Source: Lentisphaerae bacterium RIFOXYA12_64_32
Lineage (GTDB): Bacteria; Verrucomicrobiota; Lentisphaeria; Oligosphaerales; YB12-FULL-65-16
Length of the DNA: 64,000 bases
Assembly: GCA_001803235.1 (NCBI GenBank)
Contig: MHBL01000055.1
Location: 2,415 to 66,414, forward strand
Reading direction: 5' to 3'
The notes under the pieces: generated by a model
What the model was told of the DNA's origin: nothing
Databases searched by the model: none
The model's input: only the letters and a program-made list of their open reading frames with translations
Position numbers and translations under genes: made by a program
Shown here: positions 1-8,700 of the stretch, piece after piece
How positions within the stretch are numbered: the first letter of the stretch is position 1
Layout: every line of letters starts with the position of its first letter

Positions 1-12
1 GGGGCGGGGGGG

Positions 13-38
13 GGGGCGGCCTGAGGACAGGCCGCCCC
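13..38. repeat. Perfect GC hairpin at left edge
   Basis: A 10-bp perfect stem (GGGGCGGCCT with AGGCCGCCCC) encloses a 6-nt loop, just after a G-run at 1-16. It has no T-tract, so it could be a dispersed palindromic repeat or the end of a gene left of the window. The rest of 39-207 shows nothing I can name. Confidence 0.6.
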
Positions 39-207
39 TACCGGGTGTGCGCGGAGGCGTGGCCTTCCGAGACGTGGTGCCAGATCTTGAAACAGCCCTG
101 ACGTGTCCGTGGTCCCCCTTGCCTTCACGGTGCACGCGAGGCATATTCTCTCTGGCAGGTGGGCGACGAGTCCGGGCGCTGTCTGCCCCGCCCGCCCGGT
201 TCGGTCC

Positions 208-249
208 CGAACACCGAACACCGAACACTGAACACCGAACCCTGAACGC
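208..249. repeat. Degenerate heptamer tandem array (CGAACAC)
   Basis: Six consecutive 7-bp units read CGAACAC three times, then TGAACAC, CGAACCC and TGAACGC. The array ends 35 bp before the lipoprotein start codon. A reverse-complement relative (GTGTTCG) opens the array at 27382. Confidence 0.85.
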
Positions 250-284
250 CACGTCCCCCATCCCCCCATCCGAAGGAGACGAAG

Positions 285-803
285 ATGAAAACTCTCGCCC
301 CGGTCCTGGTCCTGGCTCTGGTCCTGATCAGCGGCTGTGTTTACGAGGTGCCCGTGACGGCCGACCACACCATTCCCATCGACCCGGCCGTGCTCGGGCT
401 CTGGCAGGAGGCGTCAGACGCCGCCGCGGCCAACAAGGAGCCGAACCTCGACGAGCAACTGCTCGCGCTGAAGTACTCGGACACGGAGTACCTGATCCGG
501 TACCCGTCGGGGAAGAACGCGATGTACTTCCGCGGCTATCCGGTCAAAGTGGGGGACTCGGTGTTCGTCCAAGTCCAGCTTCTCGGCGCCAACGGCCAAC
601 CGGTGAAGGACAGCGACCGCAAGTACCACGTCGTGGCCTACCAACTGGCGGACGGCGTCTTGGAGCTGAAGACGCTGAACACCGATCTGGTTCCGGGGAC
701 GCTGACCAGCAGCGCGGAGTTGGTGAAGGCCATTCAGGCGAACCTCGCCAACCCGGAGCTCTTCAAAGACCCCGGCAAGTTCAGGAAAGTCGCCAAGGAA
801 TAG
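285..803 (+). CDS. Small lipoprotein, unknown function
   Basis: A 172-residue protein that begins with a lipoprotein signal: Lys at position 2, a hydrophobic stretch LAPVLVLALVLISG, and a lipobox ISGC with the lipidated Cys near residue 18. The mature part is hydrophilic and has no domain I recognise. The start is supported by AAGGAG at 273-278, six bases before the ATG. Family knowledge says such proteins are anchored to a membrane through the N-terminal Cys. It stands alone: the gene to the right is convergent. Nonamer repeats begin just after its stop codon. The function is not deducible from sequence. Confidence 0.85.
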   Translation: MKTLAPVLVLALVLISGCVYEVPVTADHTIPIDPAVLGLWQEASDAAAANKEPNLDEQLLALKYSDTEYLIRYPSGKNAMYFRGYPVKVGDSVFVQVQLLGANGQPVKDSDRKYHVVAYQLADGVLELKTLNTDLVPGTLTSSAELVKAIQANLANPELFKDPGKFRKVAKE

Positions 804-804
804 C

Positions 805-831
805 CACAGAGAACGCAAAGGCCGCAGAGAT
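805..831. repeat. Nonamer tandem array (CRCARAGRN)
   Basis: Three 9-bp units (CACAGAGAA, CGCAAAGGC, CGCAGAGAT) start two bases after the lipoprotein stop codon. Confidence 0.65.
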
Positions 832-863
832 CGGCAGATGCGGTTGCGGAATCCGCGCCGTCG

Positions 864-890
864 GTCCGTTGCGTCCGTTGTGTCCGTTTC
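864..890. repeat. Nonamer tandem array (GTCCGTTGY)
   Basis: Three 9-bp units read GTCCGTTGC, GTCCGTTGT and GTCCGTTTC. The same nonamer type recurs at 13692-13718. The array lies in the short gap between the convergent lipoprotein and URO-D-like genes. Confidence 0.8.
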
Positions 891-913
891 TTCTCCGGCC
901 GGCGCCCCCCCCC

Positions 914-2116
914 TCAGTACTTCCCGAACTCTTTGCCCGCCTCGTAGAGCGCGAGGATGTTCTCGACCGGGGTGCAGGGCGCCAGGTTATTGGCGGCGAT
1001 GAGGAGGAAGCGCCGCCCTTCCATCACGCCCGACTGGCAGATGCGCTTCGTCTCGGCGCGGATGGCGTCGGGCTTCCCGGCCTGCAGCAGCATGATGGTC
1101 GGGCCGCCGTTGATCTGGATGTCGGGGCCGAGAACCTGCCGCAGCTTGCCGTGGTTGACGGGGAACCCGGTGTCGAAGCTCTTTACGTTGAACTGCTTGG
1201 CGAGGAACGGGAAGTGGTGCGTGGCGTCGCCGCACAGGTGGAAGTGCGAGCCGCTGCCGTCGTGGAATTCGTCGAACAGCCGCTGCATGTACGGCAGCAC
1301 GAACTCCTTGAACTGGTCCGGTGAGAGCATGGCGATCGAGTCGTCGGCGTGCGAGAAGCCGCCGCGGTGCTTGCGGTCACCCTTGTAGTTCGGGTCGTGG
1401 TCCCAGGCCCACTCGCGGTGCGCTTTGATCCGCGCAATGCTGGTCCGCGTGATGTAGTCCATGAGGTCGTGGAAGTACTTGGGGTTCTCGTACATGTCGG
1501 TCATGGTCTCGACCGTGCCGCGCAGTTTCAGCGCCACGGTGAACAGGCCGTCCGTGCCGCCGCAGGGGAAGCGCGTGGGCGGCAGTACCGGGCGGCCGTG
1601 AAACTCCAAGCCGCCGTCGCACTTCGCCTTGATCCCCTGGTACATGTCCATGGCGTGCTTCATGAAATCGCCGCGGCCCCAGAACGCGTCGGGCTCGCCC
1701 CACTTGTAGAGCGCCTCCGGATCGTCCTTGAGGACTTCGACGGTGTCGGGCACATCGGTGTCGCCGAAGAACAGGAACGGGCAGCCGAACCAGGCCTGAT
1801 CGTGCGAGTTCTGGAAATCGAGCGACAGGTTCCAGCCGTTCTTCGGCAGACCCATCTCGCGGTCGCAGACCACATGGTGCCGGACGTAGTGCTGATACTC
1901 GAGTTGGCAGGCGACCTGCGCTTCAGCTTTGACGAAGAAATCCTTGAAGGTGTACCCGGTCCGGTTCAGTTCCGGGTTGCTGAGCAGGTTGCGAATACTG
2001 CCGTTGATGCTGACCGGCACGCGCGCCTGGCACCGCTTGCCGTAGTCCTGCCACAACTGCGCGACCGCCGCATTGTGCGTCTCGAAATCAACCGCTTGCG
2101 GGAGATGGTAAGCCAC
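914..2116 (-). CDS. Uroporphyrinogen decarboxylase (URO-D) family protein
   Basis: The reading frame stays open to 2317, but the best start is a GTG at 2116, preceded by a perfect AGGAGG (2123-2128) six bases away. This gives 400 residues and drops a low-complexity extension encoded by palindromic DNA. The C-terminal half has the HxCG feature (HLCGDATHHF) and the INGGP segment typical of URO-D/MtaA-like methyltransferases. In that superfamily, members outside haem synthesis usually move methyl groups between corrinoid or methylated substrates and thiols. No corrinoid protein is adjacent, so the substrate is unknown. No signal peptide is seen, so it is probably cytoplasmic. It lies downstream of two exported-protein genes on the same strand. 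Confidence 0.8.
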   Translation of the reverse strand: MAYHLPQAVDFETHNAAVAQLWQDYGKRCQARVPVSINGSIRNLLSNPELNRTGYTFKDFFVKAEAQVACQLEYQHYVRHHVVCDREMGLPKNGWNLSLDFQNSHDQAWFGCPFLFFGDTDVPDTVEVLKDDPEALYKWGEPDAFWGRGDFMKHAMDMYQGIKAKCDGGLEFHGRPVLPPTRFPCGGTDGLFTVALKLRGTVETMTDMYENPKYFHDLMDYITRTSIARIKAHREWAWDHDPNYKGDRKHRGGFSHADDSIAMLSPDQFKEFVLPYMQRLFDEFHDGSGSHFHLCGDATHHFPFLAKQFNVKSFDTGFPVNHGKLRQVLGPDIQINGGPTIMLLQAGKPDAIRAETKRICQSGVMEGRRFLLIAANNLAPCTPVENILALYEAGKEFGKY

Positions 2117-2122
2117 GTGTAT

Positions 2123-2128
2123 CCTCCT
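2123..2128 (-). promoter_or_regulatory. Ribosome binding site fixing a GTG start
   Basis: AGGAGG on the minus strand, six bases before the GTG at 2116. It decides the start of the URO-D-like gene against an upstream extension of 67 codons. Confidence 0.8.
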
Positions 2129-2171
2129 GTGTCCTGACGCGCTGGGCGTGGGCTCTGCCCCCGCGCCCCCG

Positions 2172-2300
2172 CCGGGAAGGACCATTGGCCCTTCCCGGAC
2201 CCATCCCGGTTCATCATCCGGCGATTGCGCGGCGCAATCGCCGGATGGACGGCATTCGCGGGTTGGGCCGGCGGGTCCCCGCCCGGCCCAACCCGCGAAT
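2172..2300. repeat. Cluster of three strong palindromes
   Basis: Three adjacent hairpins: 9-bp arms at 2172-2180 and 2190-2198; 15-bp arms at 2216-2230 and 2232-2246 with only one base between them; and 18-bp arms at 2254-2271 and 2283-2300 with an 11-nt loop. All arms are perfect. They fill most of the 384-bp gap between the GH20-fold gene and the URO-D-like gene. Possible roles are a REP/MITE-like element or a processing/termination signal in the minus-strand transcript. A short CCCCGAA heptamer doublet lies at 2439-2452. Confidence 0.8.
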
Positions 2301-2500
2301 AGAGACCGGGGAGCCAACCCCGGCCGTTTGTCATCGCCCTGCGCCGTGGCTCCTTGTTCGTTCGGCTACGGCCCCCGGCCACACCAGGCGTTCCGCGGTT
2401 CCTCTGTCCCAGGGCCGACCACAAGACAGAGCCCTCTTCCCCGAACCCCGAACCCGAGCACCTGCGGTGTTCCTCGTCGCCGTTCGCGAGTGGCCCAGGC

Positions 2501-5500
2501 CTAATGGCTCTCGCCGGCCCACCGCACCGCGTTCTCCAACAGTGTGCCTTCGTCGGGCGTCGGGGCGCAGTCCTTGTCATCCCCGACGTTGATGCAGACT
2601 CCCAACCCACAGGCGACATACCGCCCCTTGCCCGCCGCGCCGCAGACGACCACCGGCTCGCCCGCTGCCACGCCTTGCGCCACCACGGTTGCGGCTGGAC
2701 CGGGCTGCAGCGTAATGTAGTCGTAGTAACTCTCCTTGAGCGCCTGGCCCTGGGGAAGGCCTTTGGTGATCGGGTGGTCGCCAGGCACCTTGAACGTGCC
2801 GTCCCGGACATTGTTGACGCCCTTGGCGCAGATCTCGGGGAGGAGAACCGGCAGGCCCTTGAACCCGACCGAGTTGTGGGTGGTGATCACCCCGCCGCCG
2901 TTCTGCACGAACTGGGTCAGGAGCGTCGCCACCTGCGGAGTGAAGGTTTCCGGCGCATACGGCTGGGCCAGGATCAGCACTTGGCAGGTCTTGAAATACT
3001 GCGCCCCGGCCAGGAAGACGGGCTGCGTGTCCAGCCCGTCCTTGCCCTGCAGAAAACGGAGCATCGCCTCCGCGCCGTAGCCGCCCTGGATGACGCCCAC
3101 GCGCAGGCCGCCCTTGGCGAAGGTCGGGCCGGCGTAGCGGGACTTCTCGGCGTCTGACATGGGCAGCAGCGGCAGATCCTGGACCGCCTCGCCGGGCGGA
3201 CGGACCTTCCACAGGTTGAAGATTCCGTTGCAGCCCCGACGGTTCTCCGGCTTGTCGCTGGATTTGGTGCCGTTGATGTCGGCGACGATGAAGTACCCGA
3301 GATTCTCGTCATACGCCGGCAGTTGCAGTGTGTACAGGTCGTCCTTGGGTTGCGCGCCGCTGAAGGCCGTGTGTTTGTCCTCCGCGACAACGGTGAGCGG
3401 TTCGGACTGCCCCTTCGGAGCGGTGGCCAGCGCCACGCGCCCCGTGTTCAGCCCGTTCCAGCCTTTGGTGTAGACGGGACGGACCTGGTACGTGCCCGGC
3501 CCCAGAACGGACTGCGTCACCTCCCACGTCTTGGTGATCGCCTGCTTCTCCTCGAAGTCGCGGTCCTGCCACGTGCCGATCTGCTTGACCAGGAACGGGA
3601 ACAGCGGGTTGCGCACGCCGAACGGCGCGAGGGCGTCGCTGACCGCCGCGACCGTCTTGTCGGTGATGTCCAAGGTGTCCCCGAGCCGCGAGCCGCCGCT
3701 GCCGGCGAGGCACGCGTCGGCCCAGGCGCTAAGACCCGCCGACGTCTGCGCCCCGGCGGTGGCAAACGCGGTGAGCATGCGCTGCAGTTCCATCCGCTCC
3801 GCATCGCTCGGCAACGTGGTACGGGAGACGAAACCGGCGATGCGGTACATCTCGCTGATCATGGTCATGTAGCCGCGGATGACCTGCGTCTCGGCGGTGA
3901 TCTCGGGGAAGTTCAGCTCTGCCGCCAGGCCGGCGGCCTTCTGGCACGCCTGTACCCCCGCCTCAAGCTTTGCTTCGCTGTCGAAGTACCGGTACATGCC
4001 TTTGCCCAGGACCGGCTTGGCGCGGTCATGGATCATGCGCGCCGCATTGCCAAAGAAGTGCGGGTAGGGCACGCCCGAGCCGTAGACATCCCAGCCCACG
4101 TCGCCGAGCGTCAGCGCCCACTCGGCGGCTTTGGCGGGGTCGCTGAGGCCGCGGCGTGTCGCCCAGGCGGTGGCGAACTGGCGCTCGTCGCGGCCGTGCG
4201 CATTCCAAGACCACTCCGCCGCCGCGGTAACGGTGAAGTCATACAGCCGGTTGTTCGGCGTGGCATAGCCACACAGGTTGGTGAGCTTCTTGTCCACGAA
4301 CTCGGTCATGCGGTACTTGACGAACTGCGGGGCACTCCACGGGCACACGACGCGCCAGGCGGAGATGAGCTGCGGGTAGACGCCGAGCCAGCGGCCGCCT
4401 TTCGCGAAGTTCTCCAGCAGCGGGTAGATCATCGGGTCGCGCGAGGAATCGTAGGTGCGGCCACCGTCGTAGTAGCTGATGTTGACCTCGGGCGGCGCCG
4501 CGGCCAGGACCTGGTCGTTGACCGCGTACGTGCCCTGGGTCAGCAGCAGCCGCAGTTTCATGCCGGGGTTGACCTTACACGCCTCGCGCCAGGCCGCAAT
4601 GCAGGCCTTCGCTTCGAGCACATGCTGCGGCGTCTTCGCGGCCGCGCACTGCTCGCATGCGCACTGCCCGGGGTCTTCGCTCAGCCATACACACAGGTCG
4701 GTCACATGCGGTTGCTGGGCCAACTCGGTCATCCACTGGCCCAGCAGTTTCGCGGACTGCGGCTTGGAATAGCAGATACTCTGCAGGCTGTCGGAGAGCC
4801 GCGCCTTCGGCCCCACACCGCGCAGGTCAGGGAAGACACGGAAGATGTCCGTCCCCTCGAGTTGATCCAGGTGATGAATGATCGGGACCATCTTGAGCGC
4901 GTGCAGCCGCCCCGCTTCGATCAGTTCCTGCTTGAAGACGGCGTGGCCATTGCCGTCCGGGGCGACGCTGGGCTGGCAGTGCACTTCGGCCAGGTTCAGT
5001 TTGTGCGCGGACATCCATTCGGTGTCGGTGGGCGCGTTCCCGCCCCACAAGCCGCGCTCGGCCAGGTCCGGCCAGTCCATGACGGCGGCCAGGGGGATCG
5101 TCACCTTGCCGTCCGCAAACTTGCTTTCCAGGAGCTGGCACAGCGTCAGGGCGGCATAGTAAACGCCGCGTTCGTCGAGCGCGGTGAGCACGAGCCGGTT
5201 CTCGCCGACGGGCCGAATGAGGTAGGCCTGCTCGGCGTTCGGCAGCTTGGTCAACTGCGCCGCATCAGCCACCGTCACATCCGCGACCTTGCCTTGGGCG
5301 TCGCAGGCCCCAATCAGGATTTCGAAACCGCCCTTGCTGCCGTCAACGCCGGCCTTCGCCTTGAGCAGTGACAGGACTTCGGCGGCCGCACTCTGTTCGA
5401 CGTCGCCGGCGTTCTGCCGCAACGTCACCTTGACCTCGGACGCGGGTAGCTCGACCTTGCTGCCGATGGCAATCTGCTTCGGCAACGGAATCACCCAGTT

Positions 5501-5614
5501 CAGCCACTGCGCCTGTTCCGGCCCGGAAACCGGCACGGGCGCCGGGACGTTCTGCGCGGCCGCACTCCACACCAGAGACGACACGACGAGCGATAGAGCG
5601 GTGCGACGTTGCAT
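2501..5614 (-). CDS. Secreted GH20-fold glycosidase-like protein with C-terminal ThuA-like domain
   Basis: A protein of 1037 residues. The ATG at 5614 is preferred to the GTG at 5635 because AGGAG lies about nine bases upstream of it. It opens with a signal peptide (MQRRTALSLVVSSLVWSAAA). Residues about 35-190 match the zincin-like N-terminal fold of GH20-type enzymes (PLPKQIAIG..., ending in GVYYAALTLCQLL and the linker MDWPDLAERG). A TIM-barrel-like middle follows with WLSEDPGQCACEQC, the acidic/Cys-rich motif common in DUF4838/GH20-like proteins. The last ~230 residues (GVIQGGYGAEAMLRF to GKGRYVACGLG) look like a ThuA/glutamine-amidotransferase-like fold. The likely role is glycan hydrolysis outside the cytoplasm; the exact substrate is unknown. 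It is 162 bp downstream of the 1980-residue gene on the same strand. Confidence 0.75.
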   Translation of the reverse strand: MQRRTALSLVVSSLVWSAAAQNVPAPVPVSGPEQAQWLNWVIPLPKQIAIGSKVELPASEVKVTLRQNAGDVEQSAAAEVLSLLKAKAGVDGSKGGFEILIGACDAQGKVADVTVADAAQLTKLPNAEQAYLIRPVGENRLVLTALDERGVYYAALTLCQLLESKFADGKVTIPLAAVMDWPDLAERGLWGGNAPTDTEWMSAHKLNLAEVHCQPSVAPDGNGHAVFKQELIEAGRLHALKMVPIIHHLDQLEGTDIFRVFPDLRGVGPKARLSDSLQSICYSKPQSAKLLGQWMTELAQQPHVTDLCVWLSEDPGQCACEQCAAAKTPQHVLEAKACIAAWREACKVNPGMKLRLLLTQGTYAVNDQVLAAAPPEVNISYYDGGRTYDSSRDPMIYPLLENFAKGGRWLGVYPQLISAWRVVCPWSAPQFVKYRMTEFVDKKLTNLCGYATPNNRLYDFTVTAAAEWSWNAHGRDERQFATAWATRRGLSDPAKAAEWALTLGDVGWDVYGSGVPYPHFFGNAARMIHDRAKPVLGKGMYRYFDSEAKLEAGVQACQKAAGLAAELNFPEITAETQVIRGYMTMISEMYRIAGFVSRTTLPSDAERMELQRMLTAFATAGAQTSAGLSAWADACLAGSGGSRLGDTLDITDKTVAAVSDALAPFGVRNPLFPFLVKQIGTWQDRDFEEKQAITKTWEVTQSVLGPGTYQVRPVYTKGWNGLNTGRVALATAPKGQSEPLTVVAEDKHTAFSGAQPKDDLYTLQLPAYDENLGYFIVADINGTKSSDKPENRRGCNGIFNLWKVRPPGEAVQDLPLLPMSDAEKSRYAGPTFAKGGLRVGVIQGGYGAEAMLRFLQGKDGLDTQPVFLAGAQYFKTCQVLILAQPYAPETFTPQVATLLTQFVQNGGGVITTHNSVGFKGLPVLLPEICAKGVNNVRDGTFKVPGDHPITKGLPQGQALKESYYDYITLQPGPAATVVAQGVAAGEPVVVCGAAGKGRYVACGLGVCINVGDDKDCAPTPDEGTLLENAVRWAGESH

Positions 5615-5652
5615 TTGCCTCTTCTCCTTTGTCACCTGGAGTCACGTTGGTG

Positions 5653-5706
5653 GAGCGTATCGATTCATCTCCAAAGAGACGTCAGTTTCGGGCTCGCGAT
5701 ACGCTC
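5653..5706. repeat. Inverted repeat between two minus-strand genes
   Basis: Perfect 10-bp arms (GAGCGTATCG at 5653-5662, CGATACGCTC at 5697-5706) enclose 34 nt in the gap between the 1980-residue gene and the GH20-fold gene. It could attenuate read-through from the upstream gene; there is no T-tract. Confidence 0.5.
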
Positions 5707-5776
5707 GCGCTCCAAGTCCCGAGCACGCCTTTCGCCCCGTCCTGAAGCGCGAACGTCCTCATGAGTCGTCCCCCAC

Positions 5777-8700
5777 TCACTTCGGGAACGGCATCCAGAA
5801 CGGGATCGACAGGTTGCCAGCCTTGTCCTTGGCCTGGCACATGAGCCAGCTCTTGCCGTCAGCGCGAGCGCGGAGCGGGCGCAGGTCGAGTTCGCGTTCG
5901 GTGCGGCTCTCTTTCCATGGGACTTGGTCGGCCTCATTATAGCAGGCGATGTCGAGCGCGGCCACACCGCTGGCATCGTACGGCTGCCACTTGAGCGTGT
6001 CCGGCGCGTTGCCGGGCACGGTCGTCGTGTGCAGGAAGAAATCGTCCACCCAGAGCGCCTGCTGATGTGTGGCGTTGGTGCGGCGGAATCCGACCGCCTG
6101 TACGACCGTGCCGTTGATCGTATTCTGATCCACACCGGCGGCAGCCAGGAGCGCGGGGACGTTGAAGCTGAGGCGCTTCCATTCGTCCGGTTGCCACTTG
6201 ATCTCGACACTGCGGTTCAGTTCGGTCACATCCTGGGCCGGATGAATGAGCGACAGGCTGTAGACCTTGCCGTCGGCGCACTTGAGCATGAGGTGCAGAG
6301 TCAACGCACTGTCCGGCTTGTACCCGGGCATGCAGAGGCGGAATGACGCCCACGGGTGCTGTGCCGGTCGCCATTCGACATTGCGCCAGATCTCGCCGTT
6401 GGCGTAGTAGGTCAGGGTTTGCAGGAACGGCGACTGCCCGGCGTTGGCAATGACGCTGATCGCGTTGTTCGACCCGGGCGCAAAAGCGGCCGTTTGGTTG
6501 CAGCAACCGTCCCAGTTCCAGAACCAGTTTACGGACGCACCAAAACTGGTGGCGTACCAGGCTGGCCCGGTCTTGTCCGAGGCGTAGTCGACTTTCAGCG
6601 GGCAGGCGACGCGCGGGCTTGGGTTCCCGGCGCCGTCCGTGATGTTGTCAATGGCGAGTTCGAGCGTGTCGCCGTTCTTTGCCTTGTCGAGGAAATCACG
6701 GAGAATGAACGGGTAATTGAGAATGAGCGTATCGCTGTCCTGCGCATGTCGGAAGAGGCTGGTCCAGGCGGGCAGCGGACTGCAAGCCTGGCCACACGTG
6801 AAGAAGTTGGCTTTGCCGATCTGCCACGGCGCGCCGCCGTCATTGGCGAAGGTGACGCGGAGTTGCACGCCGTTCGACGCCGGGTCGGCCATGGGTTCGA
6901 CGCCGTGCGAACACAGCAACGGCTTAGTGTCGAGCAGGAACGGCACGTCGGTGACCGCGGACTCCACGCCGCGCGTGTCCACCGCTTTCATCAGCAGGTG
7001 ATGCACCCCGTCGGCGAGGCTGGTCATCGCGGGCGTGAGCGGTTTGGCAGGTTCGCATCGAGTCCAGGCGAGTGCCTGTCGGGCGGCGTCCGCGAGGTCC
7101 GCAAAGCATGCCGGGCCGGCACTGACCGCGACGACCACCGTCGCCACGCCGTCCGCGTCCCAGTACTGCGGCGTGAACTGCAGTTGCTCGGCGGCGCGGA
7201 CGGCTGGACCGAAGACGAGGTCGTCCAGGTTCCAGTGAGAGTAGCGCCCCGTCTGGTCCGGACTGCCCCACGAGGCCAGACGCAGGCCGTCGGGGTCAAA
7301 GCGACTGGTGGCGAACGGCTCGGTCGTGAAGGCGTCGCTGGCGAACCCGAGCCAGGAGTGCCAGGCTTCGTCGAACTTCAGGTCATTTCCGAAGCGGACG
7401 GCGACGGCCGGACCGTAATCATCGCTCAGTCGCACGTAGTGTCCGTTGGTGAACATCGCCGTTATGTATGTCATGTCGAAGGCGCGGTAGCGGAACTGCA
7501 TGAGCGGGTACGCCGCGATCGAGAACCGGGCCGTGTAGTCGGTGGCCAGGCGCTGCTCGTATTCGCGGTTCCGCGTCAGCAAGTAACGGCCTTGAGTGGC
7601 ATCGTAAGACTGCGCAGTCATGCGACCGTCCTGGGTCATGCGCACCCGCTCGCCTGGCGTGTCCGGCTCGAAGGTTTCGCAGAAGGGCGTCAGACCCTCG
7701 ACGCGCAGCAGCACGGGGGGCAGGTTGGGTTTGCGGTCGCGCCAGCGCAAACGTCCGGGTTCGGCGCCGCTGCCTGGATCCGCGGAGAAGGTCAATTCCG
7801 GTGCCACGCTGGCCAGGTACTCCGGCGTCCGCGGGATTGCTGCCTGCCGTATTTCGTCGTTGGTCGCGGTCAACGGCAGCGCTTTGCCGTCCAGCAGGAT
7901 CGCAGCCGCGGCGAAGCGGCGATCCGGATAGTCCGCCAGTGCGCGGAGTTGCACGGTGTCGGCAAGCGTCGGGTGCCACTTGAACTCGGTCGCCACCTTC
8001 TCCGGGAGCCGGATCCAGGCCAGTTCATGGACGGCGGCGCGGCCGTCCGGGTCGGTGACGCGAAGCCAGGCCGTGTTCAGTCCGCGCCGGCCGCAGTTCC
8101 GCAGGAATGTATTGACTGCACCGGGGTCTTCGGCGCGATAGAGCAGGGGCCCGCCGAGGCGGCGACGCACGGCCAAGTGGACGGCCGGTGCCGTGGGGTC
8201 CTTCAGCGCCAGCGGCGGTGCGTCGTAGAAGACCGGAACCAATTCGCGAACGGCAAACGTGTCTCCTGGGAACGCTCCGCCGATGCCGCAGGCGATGTTG
8301 TCCGGTTGCAGGTTGCCGAGCCCTTCGATCCGGACGTGAGCGTTCCGGTCGAACAGGGCGCGAACTCGGGAGGGAATCCAGACTTGTACCAGGTCCCAGT
8401 CGCCCCCGAGCTTGTCCGCGTCTCGACAGGCGCGCAGCGGGGTGCGGCCGGTCAGCTCGTACTCACCTTGCGAGAAATCACTGCCGTTGATCTGGTGGAA
8501 GAACTGCTGCTGCGCCGAATAGTTGCCGGCCGAGTCCGCAACGCCGATGCTGTAGTGGAAGTTCAGTCGTGCGCGAGGCGACCGTTTCATGTACACCCGC
8601 CACCCGGCCACGGACTCCAGCGGCAGCGACGGCAGGCGGCTGGCCAGGTACATCGAGCCCGAGCCGAGCTGGTCGGTGATGCGCACTCCGGCGGTGTTCA

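Noticed and set aside
1-16. G-run as a quadruplex regulatory element
   Set aside because: It sits at the window edge, is interrupted by a single C, and could be a low-quality contig end.
3323-5371. A plus-strand open frame of 682 codons
   Set aside because: It is the antisense shadow of the GH20-fold/ThuA gene, with low-complexity His/Arg-rich peptide.
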